A stretch of 64,000 nt of DNA from Candidatus Nanopelagicales bacterium (GTDB lineage: Bacteria; Actinomycetota; Actinomycetes; S36-B12; GCA-2699445), in NCBI GenBank assembly GCA_037045355.1, contig JBAOHO010000016.1:1-64000 (forward strand). Reading direction: 5' to 3'. Below the pieces are notes generated by a model, which saw only the letters and a program-made list of their open reading frames with translations, was not told where the DNA came from and did not search any database. Of the stretch, positions 25,323-33,998 are shown one piece after another. Positions within the stretch are counted from its first letter, which is position 1, and every line of letters begins with the position of its first letter. Both the position numbers and the translations under genes were made by a program.

Positions 25323-27323
25323 GTGGCCACGATCGACCTGACGACGCATGACGCTGCGTCCCGGCCGGGGGCTGCGGGGCCCGGAGCGACCACTCAAACG
25401 GAGAACACGCAGCCGACCCCAGCGGCGCGGGCCGGGGTCCGCGGCTTCGGGTACATCCCCGGCCTCGATGGGATCCGCGCCATCGCGGTGCTCGCGGTGC
25501 TGCTCTACCACGCCGATGTGCCGTGGATGCCAGGCGGTTTCCTCGGCGTCGACATGTTCTTCGTCCTGAGTGGCTTCCTCATCACGTCCATCGTGCTCAC
25601 CGAGATCGAGAAGACCGGACGACTGGACTTCAAGCGCTTCTACATCCATCGCGCGCGACGACTGCTCCCGGCACTCATCGCCGTACTTGTGTTCGCTGCG
25701 ATCCTCGCGGCGATCTTCGCCCCGGATGCCGCCGCCGCCCTGCGTCGGGACATCCCGGCCGCGTTCTTCTACGCGACCAACTGGGTGTACGTCGTCACGG
25801 ATCAGTCGTACTTCGAGCTCACCGGTCGTGCTCCCCTGCTGCAGCACTTGTGGTCGCTGGCAGTCGAGGAGCAGTTCTACCTGCTGTGGCCCGCGATCGC
25901 CGTGTTCGCGTTCCGCCGCGGGGGTCGCGGCCGAGTTCGCGAATGGGCCATCATCGGCGCGCTGGCGTCAACCCTGATCATGGTCGTGCTGTCCCTGCTG
26001 GGCGGCTACCCCGATCCCAATGACGGCAGCCGGGTGTACTTCGGCACCGATGCCCACGCCATGGGCCTGCTCCTCGGGGCCGCGCTGGCCACCGTGTGGA
26101 TCCCCCAGCACCTCACCACCCGACTCACCGCCGGCGCCCGCGTTCTGATCGATGCGGCCGGCTTCGCGGCACTGGGTCTGACCATCGTCATCATGATGAC
26201 CAGCCACTCCAACGCCTCTTGGCTGTACTGGGGCGGCTTCTTGATCTTCGCCGCCATCGTGGCCGTCCTCATCGCCGCCACGGCGCACCCGGCGTCCCTG
26301 CTGGGTCGGGCATTGGGGGCGCAACCGCTGAAGTACATCGGCCAGCGGTCCTACGGCCTGTACCTGTGGCATTGGCCCGTGTTCCTGGTCCTGCGCCCCG
26401 AGTTGGACGTACCACTGACCGGATTCGCCAATCTCGTGCTACGTTTCGCGGTCACATTCGCACTCGCCGAGTTGTCCTACCGCTACATCGAGATGCCGAT
26501 CCGCCGGGGAACGCTGGTCGCGTCCTGGCGCCGGTTCCGGGCACTGAGTCGCGAACAGCAGGCTCCCCTGCTCAAGAAGGGCGCCATCATCGGTGCCGTG
26601 TCAGCGCTGTTCCTGACGTTCGTGACCTACCGGGTCGTCACCATCCCCGAGGAACAGCCCGACTACCTCAATGGGCTGACCTCCATGTCGGCGCTGGACG
26701 CCCAGCCCGGCGCCTCCGACACAGCACCCGCACCTGCCCCTGTGGGCGAGCCACAACTGTCGGACACGATCGTCGCCCCGGGTGTCACCACTGTGAAGCC
26801 GGGTGTCCTGGCCGTTGGGGAATCGGTCATGCTCGGCGCCCAGACAGGACTGCGCGAGACGTTCAAGAAGGTCGCGATCGATGCCGCTGTCGGCCGCCAG
26901 GCTGCCGACATCGTGACCCGAACACAGCAACTCGCCGACGCCGGAGCTCTGCGGGAAACCGTCATTCTGCACACCGGCAGCAACGGCTACGTGGAACGTG
27001 GCCAGCTCAAGCAGATCCTGCAGACCCTGGCTCCCGCTCAGCGCATCGTAGTCGTCAATGTCGACGTACCTCGCGAGTGGCAAGACCCGAACAACGAACT
27101 GATCGCTGAGCTGGTGGCTGAGACGCCGAACGCTGTCCTCGCCGACTGGCATGCCCGCGCTGACCTCGAAGGTGATGTGCACGTCAAGGACGGCATCCAT
27201 CTCACCGAAAGCGGAGTGGCGGCCTACAGCGACACCATCAACCAGGCACTGCTGCAATTGACGACGGCCCAGCAAGCGGCCGCACCCCCCGCGGGGGAAC
27301 CCGTTCCGGCACCCGAGCCCTGA
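25323..27323 (+). CDS. Acyltransferase-3 (OafA/YrhL-like) with C-terminal SGNH domain
   Basis: The 666-residue protein begins with an acyltransferase-3 membrane domain: 'GYIPGLDGIRAIAVLAVLLYHADVPWMPGGFLGVD' holds the conserved R and H, and 'FYIHRARRLLPAL' follows, with about ten helices to residue 440. A Pro/Ala linker leads to an extracytoplasmic SGNH-hydrolase-like domain whose Ser block is VLAVGESVMLGA (GES rather than GDS), with HTGSNG and the Asp-His block 'DGIHLTESG'. Such proteins O-acylate cell-wall or surface glycans: the membrane part brings the acyl group across and the SGNH part transfers it. Start GTG. Convergent with the hydrolase operon. Confidence 0.9.
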   Translation: MATIDLTTHDAASRPGAAGPGATTQTENTQPTPAARAGVRGFGYIPGLDGIRAIAVLAVLLYHADVPWMPGGFLGVDMFFVLSGFLITSIVLTEIEKTGRLDFKRFYIHRARRLLPALIAVLVFAAILAAIFAPDAAAALRRDIPAAFFYATNWVYVVTDQSYFELTGRAPLLQHLWSLAVEEQFYLLWPAIAVFAFRRGGRGRVREWAIIGALASTLIMVVLSLLGGYPDPNDGSRVYFGTDAHAMGLLLGAALATVWIPQHLTTRLTAGARVLIDAAGFAALGLTIVIMMTSHSNASWLYWGGFLIFAAIVAVLIAATAHPASLLGRALGAQPLKYIGQRSYGLYLWHWPVFLVLRPELDVPLTGFANLVLRFAVTFALAELSYRYIEMPIRRGTLVASWRRFRALSREQQAPLLKKGAIIGAVSALFLTFVTYRVVTIPEEQPDYLNGLTSMSALDAQPGASDTAPAPAPVGEPQLSDTIVAPGVTTVKPGVLAVGESVMLGAQTGLRETFKKVAIDAAVGRQAADIVTRTQQLADAGALRETVILHTGSNGYVERGQLKQILQTLAPAQRIVVVNVDVPREWQDPNNELIAELVAETPNAVLADWHARADLEGDVHVKDGIHLTESGVAAYSDTINQALLQLTTAQQAAAPPAGEPVPAPEP

Positions 27324-27352
27324 TCTGACGGTGCCGACGCTTCGGTCAGCGG

Positions 27353-28114
27353 TCAGCGGAGCCAGGACAACAGCGCGTCCGTCACAGCGGCGGAATCCTC
27401 CACAGCACTCAGGTGCCCGACCCCGGGGATGAGAGTCAGTTGAGCCTGCGGGATCGTCGCCGCGATCTGCCGTTGCTCGTCCGGGGGGCTGATTGTGTCG
27501 TCGGCCCCGGCCAACACCAGCGCCGGGCCTTCGAAACCGGCCAGGTCCACGGTGGAGTCGGGCCGCGAGGCCATCGCCCGTTGGGCCCAGGCGACCGCCG
27601 CCGGTGGGGCGTCCGCGATCCAGCGTTCGACCTGCACGACGACATCCAGCCGTTCGGCCCGCGTGATCGGACCCAGCAGGTTGTCCAGCATGGCAGCGAC
27701 CAAGAACTCCGCCGATCCCTCGACCTCGGCACGCGTCGCCACGGCCAGTCGGTTGTCGCGAGCCGGCGGCGTGTCCGCAGCCATCTTGGTATCGATCAGA
27801 GCGAGACCCTCAATCCGCGGACCGATCTCCCGCACCAACTGCATCGCCGCGTAGCCACCCATGGACAGGCCCGCCAGCCGGAACCGATCAACTCCCCGCT
27901 CTGTCAGAACCTGACGAATCTGGGCCGCCATGGCCGCCACCGACGGGGGCTCAGCAGGAAGCGGCGAGTCCCCCAGCCCGGCATAGTCCGGGGCAATGAC
28001 TCGGAAACCAGCCGCGACGAGCCCCGGGACGACGCCGTCCCACAGGTGACGATTGACGGGGAAAGCATGGAGCAGCACCACCATCGGGCCGCTGCCCTCG
28101 TCGATCACACTCAT
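27353..28114 (-). CDS. Alpha/beta hydrolase
   Basis: The 253-residue protein has the alpha/beta-hydrolase fold with HAFPVNRHLWDG near the oxyanion site. The nucleophile Ser is in LAGLSMGGYAAMQL, the Asp in LAGADDTISPP and the His in IPGVGHLSAVED. It is most like esterase/3-oxoadipate enol-lactonase type enzymes; the substrate is unknown. The ATG overlaps the stop of the SDR gene (ATGA). It is the last of four minus-strand genes, each overlapping the next by four bases, which implies tight co-translation. Confidence 0.88.
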   Translation of the reverse strand: MSVIDEGSGPMVVLLHAFPVNRHLWDGVVPGLVAAGFRVIAPDYAGLGDSPLPAEPPSVAAMAAQIRQVLTERGVDRFRLAGLSMGGYAAMQLVREIGPRIEGLALIDTKMAADTPPARDNRLAVATRAEVEGSAEFLVAAMLDNLLGPITRAERLDVVVQVERWIADAPPAAVAWAQRAMASRPDSTVDLAGFEGPALVLAGADDTISPPDEQRQIAATIPQAQLTLIPGVGHLSAVEDSAAVTDALLSWLR

Positions 28115-28860
28115 GGCATCGCGGACAGTCCACCGTCGACGATCAGCATCTGACCGGTCATGAACGAGGAATCGTCCCCGGCGAGGAAGAGCGCAGCCGA
28201 CGCGATCTCCTCGCTGCGTCCCCAACGCTGCATCGGGACCCGTGACAAGACTGCCTCCTCGGTCGATTGCTCGGCGCGCAGGAAGTCGGTGAGGTCGGTG
28301 TCGATCCATCCCGGCAACAAGGCGTTGACCCGCACGCCACTTGATGCACACTCGATCGCCAGGCTCTGGCTCAACGAGACCACACCCGCCTTGGCGGCCG
28401 CGTAATGAGCCATCAGGGGTCCGCCGCGCAACGCCACCACACTGGACATGTTGATGATGCTGCCGGATTTCTGCGCCAGCATTCCCGGCAGCACGACCTG
28501 GCACGCATGCACGATCGAGTCAAGGTTGAGCCTCATGGTCTTCTCCCAACCGGAGAAGCGGGTCGCCACGAGCGGCATCGAGAAGGAGTTGCCACCCGCG
28601 TTGTTCACGAGGATGTCGGCACCGCCCAACTCATCCACGGCGGAATCGAGCGCGGCTCGGAAGGCTTCGCTGTCGCCGACATCCACGGCACGGACGACAC
28701 ATCCGGGAATTCCCGCGGCGACGACATCGAGTGCCTCCTGCTTGCGGGACATGATGGCGACGGAGGCCCCTTCGACCGCGAACCGTTCCGCGATCGCGCG
28801 GCCGATCCCGCGGGACGCTCCGGTGATAATCGCCTTGCGACCACTTAGTGCCGAACTCAC
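28111..28860 (-). CDS. Short-chain dehydrogenase/reductase (FabG-like)
   Basis: The 249-residue classical SDR has the cofactor loop TGASRGIGRAIAE, the NNAG motif in 'DILVNNAGGN', and the catalytic Ser in IINMSSVVAL and Tyr-x-x-x-Lys in AHYAAAKAG. The 'LPGWIDTDLTDF' and C-terminal 'SSFMTGQMLIVDGGL' are typical of 3-oxoacyl-ACP reductase-like members using NADP(H) or NAD(H). It sits between two alpha/beta hydrolases, overlapping each by four bases, so it may act on the same substrate or product chain. Confidence 0.9.
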   Translation of the reverse strand: MSSALSGRKAIITGASRGIGRAIAERFAVEGASVAIMSRKQEALDVVAAGIPGCVVRAVDVGDSEAFRAALDSAVDELGGADILVNNAGGNSFSMPLVATRFSGWEKTMRLNLDSIVHACQVVLPGMLAQKSGSIINMSSVVALRGGPLMAHYAAAKAGVVSLSQSLAIECASSGVRVNALLPGWIDTDLTDFLRAEQSTEEAVLSRVPMQRWGRSEEIASAALFLAGDDSSFMTGQMLIVDGGLSAMP

Positions 28861-29594
28861 AAGTCACTCCAACGCTGCATCGGGCCGACCCAGTCTGTCG
28901 GCAAGGGGTAGGCCGCCGGGGCGACCACTCGAACGATCTCATTCAACACGATCCTGACGAAACGTTCGCCCACCCACAGATGACCGGCTTCGGCGATTCC
29001 ACGAACATCCGCCTGCGGGACGATCGCGAACCGGCGCTCGGCCTCAGCCGGCTGCAGATAATCATCGTGTTCGGGCACCAGCGCCACCAGGGGACGACCG
29101 GACTGGCCCCAGCGCCGCAGATCAGTGTCGTCGCAGAACCGAAGGGGTGGTGACAACAGAATGGCCCCGGCCACCGGATCACGGTCACCGAACTTCACAG
29201 CGATATCCGTGCCGAACGACCAACCAACGAGCCACGGGTCGGGAAGATCCCGGGCCATGACCTCTGTCAGTGCTGCACCGAGATCCAGCCCCTCGAGTCG
29301 ACTCTCAGCGAATTCTCCCTCGCTGCGAAGTGCTCCCGTACCAGCTCCACGCATGTTGAAACGCAGCACGGCCAGACCGGTCAAAGCGGGTAACCGCCAC
29401 GACATCTTGCGGAACAAATGAGACTCCATCGAACCCCCATGGGTGGTGAGGGGATGGATGCAGACGAGGGTCGCGATTGGCGCGGTCCAGTCCGGTAACG
29501 CGAGTTCCCCGCGCAGGGTCACACCGTCGGACGCGTGCAGTTGCAGCGGAATCCGCTGCGCCGGCAGGACGCTGTTGGCGCTGAGCGCCGTCAC
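28857..29594 (-). CDS. Alpha/beta hydrolase (dienelactone-hydrolase/CocE-like)
   Basis: The 245-residue protein has HPLTTHGGSMESHLF, the nucleophile elbow LVGWSFGTDIAVKFG (G-W-S-F-G), an Asp in VPEHDDYLQPAE and the His in IAEAGHLWVGE. The layout resembles the KANL3/Tex30-like or YqiA-type hydrolases with 'RFNMRGAGTGALRSEG'. The biological substrate is unknown. It is the second gene of the four-gene overlapping operon. Confidence 0.85.
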   Translation of the reverse strand: MTALSANSVLPAQRIPLQLHASDGVTLRGELALPDWTAPIATLVCIHPLTTHGGSMESHLFRKMSWRLPALTGLAVLRFNMRGAGTGALRSEGEFAESRLEGLDLGAALTEVMARDLPDPWLVGWSFGTDIAVKFGDRDPVAGAILLSPPLRFCDDTDLRRWGQSGRPLVALVPEHDDYLQPAEAERRFAIVPQADVRGIAEAGHLWVGERFVRIVLNEIVRVVAPAAYPLPTDWVGPMQRWSDL

Positions 29595-30775
29595 GGCACC
29601 ATGACGTCGATGATCGCCGTCTCACGGCTGAGCTCCACCACGGTGACCGTTCCCCCACCGCCGAGCCGTACTACTTGACCGACCGGCAAGGACGCCTGAG
29701 CCGTCTGGCGCCCATCGACGTGGAATGTGCGGTTCATGTAGTTGGGGTACTGCATGCCCGCTCCCGCCAAGGTCAGCCGAACGCCGTACCCCCGGGTCAC
29801 ATAGGGCTCCGGGTACCGCAGGCCCTTCTGGTTCTGCCATGACGGGCGGTATTCCAAGGTCCACGCCGTTTCCTCACCATCAGCGAGAACTGGGACAGCG
29901 AGCATCATGCGACCACCGGCGGGGTCGGCGGAGACCAGGTCGATGGTGTAGCGACCGGAATTTCGTACCACGGTGAGATTGCGGCGACCGATCACGCGCA
30001 ACTGCTCCAGGTTGAGCGCGCTGAACGACCAGCGAGACAGCTCCAGTCCGTCCAGGTCACCCTGTTGCGCTGGTTGGCCCATCAAGTCGAGGTAGTCACC
30101 GTAGTCTGCCCAGTCCTGCAGCCGTGGCACCCGCGGTACCGGGTCCGCGTACGTCCACCCAGCGTCGCGGGGCCAGAAGGAGGCCGCGTGTTCCAACCCC
30201 AGGGTGTGACCGAGTTCGTGTGCTGTGATCCAGTCCTGCAGCCGGGTGGGGTCGGACAGGTCCACACCGTTGAGGTACACGGCCCGGCCCCGCAGCATGG
30301 CCACTCCGGCGTAGGAGCAGACCCGCCGCAAGGGCGTCAGATAGACGGCAACAGTGTCCCGGTATCCGTCCGGCGGATCGGACCAGTTCTTCACGTATTT
30401 CTGGTACTTGCGGTGGATGACCTCCAGGTCGCAACTCAGGTCCGAGTCCTTGGCTTTGGGCGCCTTGCTCCAGCCGGCGAAACCGTACCCGTACCTCTCA
30501 TCAGTCTGGGACTCCATACGGTCAGCTATGCGCCGCGTCATCTTCTTCACACCGCTGCGGGCGAACCCTTGCGGTCGCCCCTTGACCGGGATGACCACAT
30601 AGGACAACGCGTAGCGGGTGGACTTGCGGGCCTGACCCGAGATCCCTGTGCCCGGTAGCGAGAGCACATCGGCCTGGCTCGTGGGTGGGATGTAGTCGGT
30701 CTCGGGAGCCGCGTGGGCAACCCCAGTGGTCGTCGCCATGACGGCAGCCAACACAGCCCCCGACCACCTGTTCAT
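29591..30775 (-). CDS. Secreted metzincin-type zinc metalloprotease, putative
   Basis: The 394-residue protein has a signal peptide (VLAAVMATTTGVAHA) and a matrixin/metzincin zinc site ITAHELGHTLGLEHA (HExxHxxGxxH), with a downstream Met in 'YLDLMGQP' as the likely Met-turn. The N-terminal part, with paired Cys (DLSCDLEV, RRVCSYAG), looks like an actinobacterial DUF3152-type domain. The C-terminal 150 residues form a beta-rich domain. It would be an extracellular or wall-associated protease. It leads the four-gene overlapping operon, an odd partner for three cytosolic enzymes. Confidence 0.82.
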   Translation of the reverse strand: MNRWSGAVLAAVMATTTGVAHAAPETDYIPPTSQADVLSLPGTGISGQARKSTRYALSYVVIPVKGRPQGFARSGVKKMTRRIADRMESQTDERYGYGFAGWSKAPKAKDSDLSCDLEVIHRKYQKYVKNWSDPPDGYRDTVAVYLTPLRRVCSYAGVAMLRGRAVYLNGVDLSDPTRLQDWITAHELGHTLGLEHAASFWPRDAGWTYADPVPRVPRLQDWADYGDYLDLMGQPAQQGDLDGLELSRWSFSALNLEQLRVIGRRNLTVVRNSGRYTIDLVSADPAGGRMMLAVPVLADGEETAWTLEYRPSWQNQKGLRYPEPYVTRGYGVRLTLAGAGMQYPNYMNRTFHVDGRQTAQASLPVGQVVRLGGGGTVTVVELSRETAIIDVMVP

Positions 30776-30805
30776 GGGCTCATCGTCCCATGCCCCGAGC
30801 GGAAC

Positions 30806-31072
30806 TCACCCACGGCGTCGCCAACAACGGGTGTGCCAGTGTCGCCGACGCTGAAGTCCCTGGCGTTCGTCCGTCGGCCACACGACCACATGTGGCTCGG
30901 CTTTGGCGATCCGGTCGTCGCACAGCGGACAGATGTACACCTTTGCCGCCATCGCTCCAGGCACCACCCGCACCCAGAAATCCCGCCCGGCCCAGTCCTG
31001 TCGAGTCGCGTCAGGCGATACCCCACCGAGGGGTCGGGGCGTCCCTCGCCGCTGCGCTCGCCCACGTGCCAC
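30806..31072 (-). CDS. Small zinc-ribbon protein conserved in actinobacteria
   Basis: The 88-residue basic protein has a C-terminal motif YICPLCDDRI ... PHVVVWP ... RRHWHTRCW, with Cys-x2-Cys and His-x-x-x-Cys as likely zinc ligands. Similar proteins are common in actinobacteria, where they are often misnamed ATP/GTP-binding proteins; their role is unknown. I chose the GTG at 31072; a weak G-rich site lies before it. It is divergent from rnhA, with starts 63 bases apart. Confidence 0.75.
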   Translation of the reverse strand: MARGRAQRRGTPRPLGGVSPDATRQDWAGRDFWVRVVPGAMAAKVYICPLCDDRIAKAEPHVVVWPTDERQGLQRRRHWHTRCWRRRG

Positions 31073-31135
31073 CCCCCGATCCAACCACGGCGTCCTGGAT
31101 ACCGCAGCGTGGTCATGCGACCCTAACGATCGTCG

Positions 31136-31615
31136 GTGTCGCGCGCGGTGGATGGGAGCTGGACGGTGGATGCGAGTGGGTCGGTGAGCGGCGAGAACGT
31201 GGTGATGTACACCGATGGAGCCTGCAAGGGCAACCCGGGCCGAGGTGGGTGGGGCGTTCTGTTGGAGTGGGGGGATCACACTCGCGAGTTGTTCGGGGGC
31301 GAACCGAACACGACGAACAACCGTATGGAGCTGACCGCGGTGATCGAAGGCTTACGGGCATTGAACCGCAGTTGCCATGTCCGGATCGTGACCGACTCCG
31401 TGTACGTCAAGGACGGCGTCACGTCGTGGATGGCGAACTGGAAACGCAACGGATGGATGACCAAGGCCAAGAAGCCCGTCAAGAACCGCGACCTGTGGGA
31501 ACTGCTCGACGCCGAATTAACCGCCCATCACGTCGAGTGGGAGTGGGTCAAGGGTCACGACGGTCACCCCGGCAATGAACGGGCGGATTCGCTCGCCAAC
31601 GCAGGGGTGCCGTGA
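31136..31615 (+). CDS. rnhA: Ribonuclease HI
   Basis: The protein is a complete RNase H1 domain: 'VVMYTDGACKGNPGRGGWG' (first Asp), 'NNRMELTAVIEGLRAL' (Glu), VTDSVYVKDGV (second Asp), KKPVKNRDLWELL and VKGHDGHPGNERADSLA (His and final Asp). It removes RNA from RNA-DNA hybrids. The GTG at 31136 follows a TAACGA box by six bases, suggesting a leaderless message; GTGs near 31166 and 31181 are alternatives that would shorten only the leading tail. Confidence 0.92.
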   Translation: MSRAVDGSWTVDASGSVSGENVVMYTDGACKGNPGRGGWGVLLEWGDHTRELFGGEPNTTNNRMELTAVIEGLRALNRSCHVRIVTDSVYVKDGVTSWMANWKRNGWMTKAKKPVKNRDLWELLDAELTAHHVEWEWVKGHDGHPGNERADSLANAGVP

Positions 31616-31636
31616 CTCATCGGCCCGGACCGGACA

Positions 31637-33289
31637 TCACTGGGCGTAGTCGTAGAAGCCGCGGCCGGTCTTGCGCCCGAGGAAGCCCGCTGCCACAACA
31701 TCACGCAGTGATTGTGCAGGCTCGAATCCCGGATCGTTGAACTCCGCCAGCAACACCTCCTGAATGGCCAGGGAGACGTCGTTGCCCACAACGTCGAGGA
31801 GCGCGAAAGGCCCCATCGGGAAGCCTGTCCCCGCCTTGATGGCCGTGTCGATCTGCGCCTTGGACGCATAGTGGGCATCCATGAGGCGAACCGCGTCATT
31901 CAGATACGGGAACAGCAAAGCGTTCACGATGAAACCGCCGCGATCGCCGCACTCGACCCCCACCTTCTTGGTACGGGCACAGATGTCCCACGACGTCGCC
32001 ACGACGTCGGCCGCGGTTTCCGTCGTGCGCACGATCTCCACCAGCTTCATGATCGTGGCCGGGTTGAAGAAGTGCAGTCCCACGACATCGCCGGGGCGTG
32101 AGGTGACCGCGGCCATTTCGATGACAGGCAGGCTCGACGTGGTCGTGGCCAGGATCGCTCCGGGCTTGCACACGCGATCCAGGTTACGAAACAGGTCGAG
32201 CTTGACCGCCAAGTCCTCGACGACCGCCTCCACGACAAGATCGACCTGGTCGAGCCCATCCACGGAGGTGACCCCGGACACCCGGGCGAGCACCGCGTCC
32301 CGGTCGTCCCCGGTCAGCCGACCCTTGTCGACCTGCTTGTCGAGCGACTTGGTCAAGGCGCCGGTCACCCGTGCCACCTTCTCGTCGCCGCGAGCCACAA
32401 AGGTGACATCGAACCCGGACTTGGCGAACACCTCGATGATTCCGGTGGCCATGGTGCCGGAGCCGATGACTCCGACCGACTGAACCGAACGCGGAGCCGC
32501 AGGGGAGGTGCCACCGCTGTCGGAGACGTCGGCCACGACCTCCGCCGATCCGGGCGCAGCATACGTGTAGAAGCCGGACCCGCTCTTTCGGCCCAACCTG
32601 CCCGCGGCGACGTACTGCTTGAGGATCGGGGCCGGGGCATGAACTCGTTCGCCCGTGATGACGTACAGCGCAGTCAGTGAGTCGCGCAGTACGTCGAGTC
32701 CGACCATGTCGGCCATGGCGATGGGACCCACCGGGTAGCCGCAGCCGAACCTCATGGCAGCATCGACATCTTCCTTGCTGGCGTAGCCGTTCTGCACCAT
32801 GCCGATGGCGTGATTCAGGTACCCGAGCAGCAAGCGGGCGTTGATGAAACCGGACCGATCCGCGACGTTGATCACGGTGCGACCGGTCGCTTCGGCGAAC
32901 GCGGCGACAGCGGCCACGGCCGAATCCGCGACCAGCACCGTTTCCCCGATCTCGACGAGTGCGGATCCATCGGACAGGGGCGGGGCCCATCCGACCAATC
33001 GGCTGGTGGCGCCGGTGGCCAGCGCCAGATCGGTGAGGCCGAGCGTCGACGTGGTCGTCACGATCACCGCGTCGGCGGGGGCTGCCTGCACCAGAGCCGA
33101 GATCACCGACTCTTTGACGTCACGGATTTCGGGTGCAGCTTCGATGACCAACTGGCATCCGGACAGATCGGGGAACTGGTTGTGCGCGCCGGTCACGACC
33201 TCGATGCCGGCTTCAGCGGCCATTGCGGCGAGCGCAGTGCCGACGGTTCCTTCGCCGACGATGGCGACACGGGTGATCTCTTCGGACAT
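31637..33289 (-). CDS. 3-hydroxyacyl-CoA dehydrogenase, tandem-duplicated
   Basis: The 550-residue protein contains two 3-hydroxyacyl-CoA dehydrogenase modules. The first begins 'TRVAIVGEGTVGTALA' (dinucleotide loop G-E-G-x-x-G) and ends 'LGRKSGSGFYTYA'. The second begins SVGVIGSGTMATGIIEVFA, with the catalytic His in VGLHFFNPATIM, and ends 'LGRKTGRGFYDYAQ'. In the first, the matching position reads VGWAPPLSDGSAL, so the His-x-F-N-P motif is missing there and only the second module looks catalytic. The enzyme oxidises 3-hydroxyacyl-CoA with NAD+. AAGGA stands before the ATG. It converges on rnhA. Confidence 0.88.
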   Translation of the reverse strand: MSEEITRVAIVGEGTVGTALAAMAAEAGIEVVTGAHNQFPDLSGCQLVIEAAPEIRDVKESVISALVQAAPADAVIVTTTSTLGLTDLALATGATSRLVGWAPPLSDGSALVEIGETVLVADSAVAAVAAFAEATGRTVINVADRSGFINARLLLGYLNHAIGMVQNGYASKEDVDAAMRFGCGYPVGPIAMADMVGLDVLRDSLTALYVITGERVHAPAPILKQYVAAGRLGRKSGSGFYTYAAPGSAEVVADVSDSGGTSPAAPRSVQSVGVIGSGTMATGIIEVFAKSGFDVTFVARGDEKVARVTGALTKSLDKQVDKGRLTGDDRDAVLARVSGVTSVDGLDQVDLVVEAVVEDLAVKLDLFRNLDRVCKPGAILATTTSSLPVIEMAAVTSRPGDVVGLHFFNPATIMKLVEIVRTTETAADVVATSWDICARTKKVGVECGDRGGFIVNALLFPYLNDAVRLMDAHYASKAQIDTAIKAGTGFPMGPFALLDVVGNDVSLAIQEVLLAEFNDPGFEPAQSLRDVVAAGFLGRKTGRGFYDYAQ

Positions 33290-33453
33290 ACCGATCCTTC
33301 TCACTGGTTCTTCTCACGGGGTGATCTTCCAGTTTCCCACCCGACTCACGGCGGCGATGGCGGGGGTTCGCCGCAGTCGGCCATCGGGTGGAACCTCGGC
33401 CGAGTCATCGCCACCGAGGAGTAGCGTCAGTAGTAACGGACGAGGGAGGAACA

Positions 33454-33918
33454 ATGCGTACTCGCCGAACGTCAATCCTGGCTGCTGCCGCAGCCCTGTC
33501 CCTGACCGGACTCACCGCCCCATTGGCGGTCGCCCAGGCGCCCGCCGCACCCGCAGCCCCGGATGCTCCGAGCATGCAGCTCAAGTTCTTCCAAACCCCT
33601 TCGGGCAACATCCGCTGCGTGATGTACAAGTCCGGCGGCTGGGGCATGCGCTGCGACATCTACGACCACTATTGGACGGCGCCACCTCAGCCGAGTTGCA
33701 CCGAGGGCGACTACGGCAGCTCAGTCGGGATGAAGCGCAAGAAGAAGGCCCGCTTCATCTGCGTGAGTGACGCGATCGATCCGGGCGTCGTCGTGCCGTA
33801 CGGCTCCTCGATCACATACGGCCCGTTCATGTGCCGTAGCCGGTCCAAGGGTCTGCGCTGCTGGAACGAAGGCGGCCATGGCTGGTTCCTGTCCCGCGAG
33901 AGCTACCAGCTCTACTGA
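33454..33918 (+). CDS. Exported DUF6636-like protein
   Basis: The 154-residue protein has a signal peptide (ILAAAAALSLTGLTAPLAVAQA) and a small domain with six Cys (NIRCVMY, GMRCDIY, PSCTEG, FICVSD, PFMCRS, LRCWNEGGHGWFLSR). The 'FFQTPSGNIRC' and 'GHGWFLSRESY' ends are typical of DUF6636 in mycobacteria and relatives. Three disulphides are likely. The function is unknown. GGGAGGA stands nine bases before the ATG. Confidence 0.82.
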   Translation: MRTRRTSILAAAAALSLTGLTAPLAVAQAPAAPAAPDAPSMQLKFFQTPSGNIRCVMYKSGGWGMRCDIYDHYWTAPPQPSCTEGDYGSSVGMKRKKKARFICVSDAIDPGVVVPYGSSITYGPFMCRSRSKGLRCWNEGGHGWFLSRESYQLY

Positions 33919-33948
33919 GAACCTCGAGGAGGCCTTGCGATCGGAGTT

Positions 33949-33969
33949 CCTTCGGGTGAGGACCGAAGG
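33949..33969. terminator. Hairpin between convergent genes
   Basis: CCTTCGG and CCGAAGG form a 7-bp stem with a 7-base loop, between the stops of the DUF6636-like protein and the MBL-Rieske protein. A bidirectional terminator is plausible. Confidence 0.45.
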
Positions 33970-33998
33970 GGGCTTCGGCTGAGGGCACACGCCCAGAG

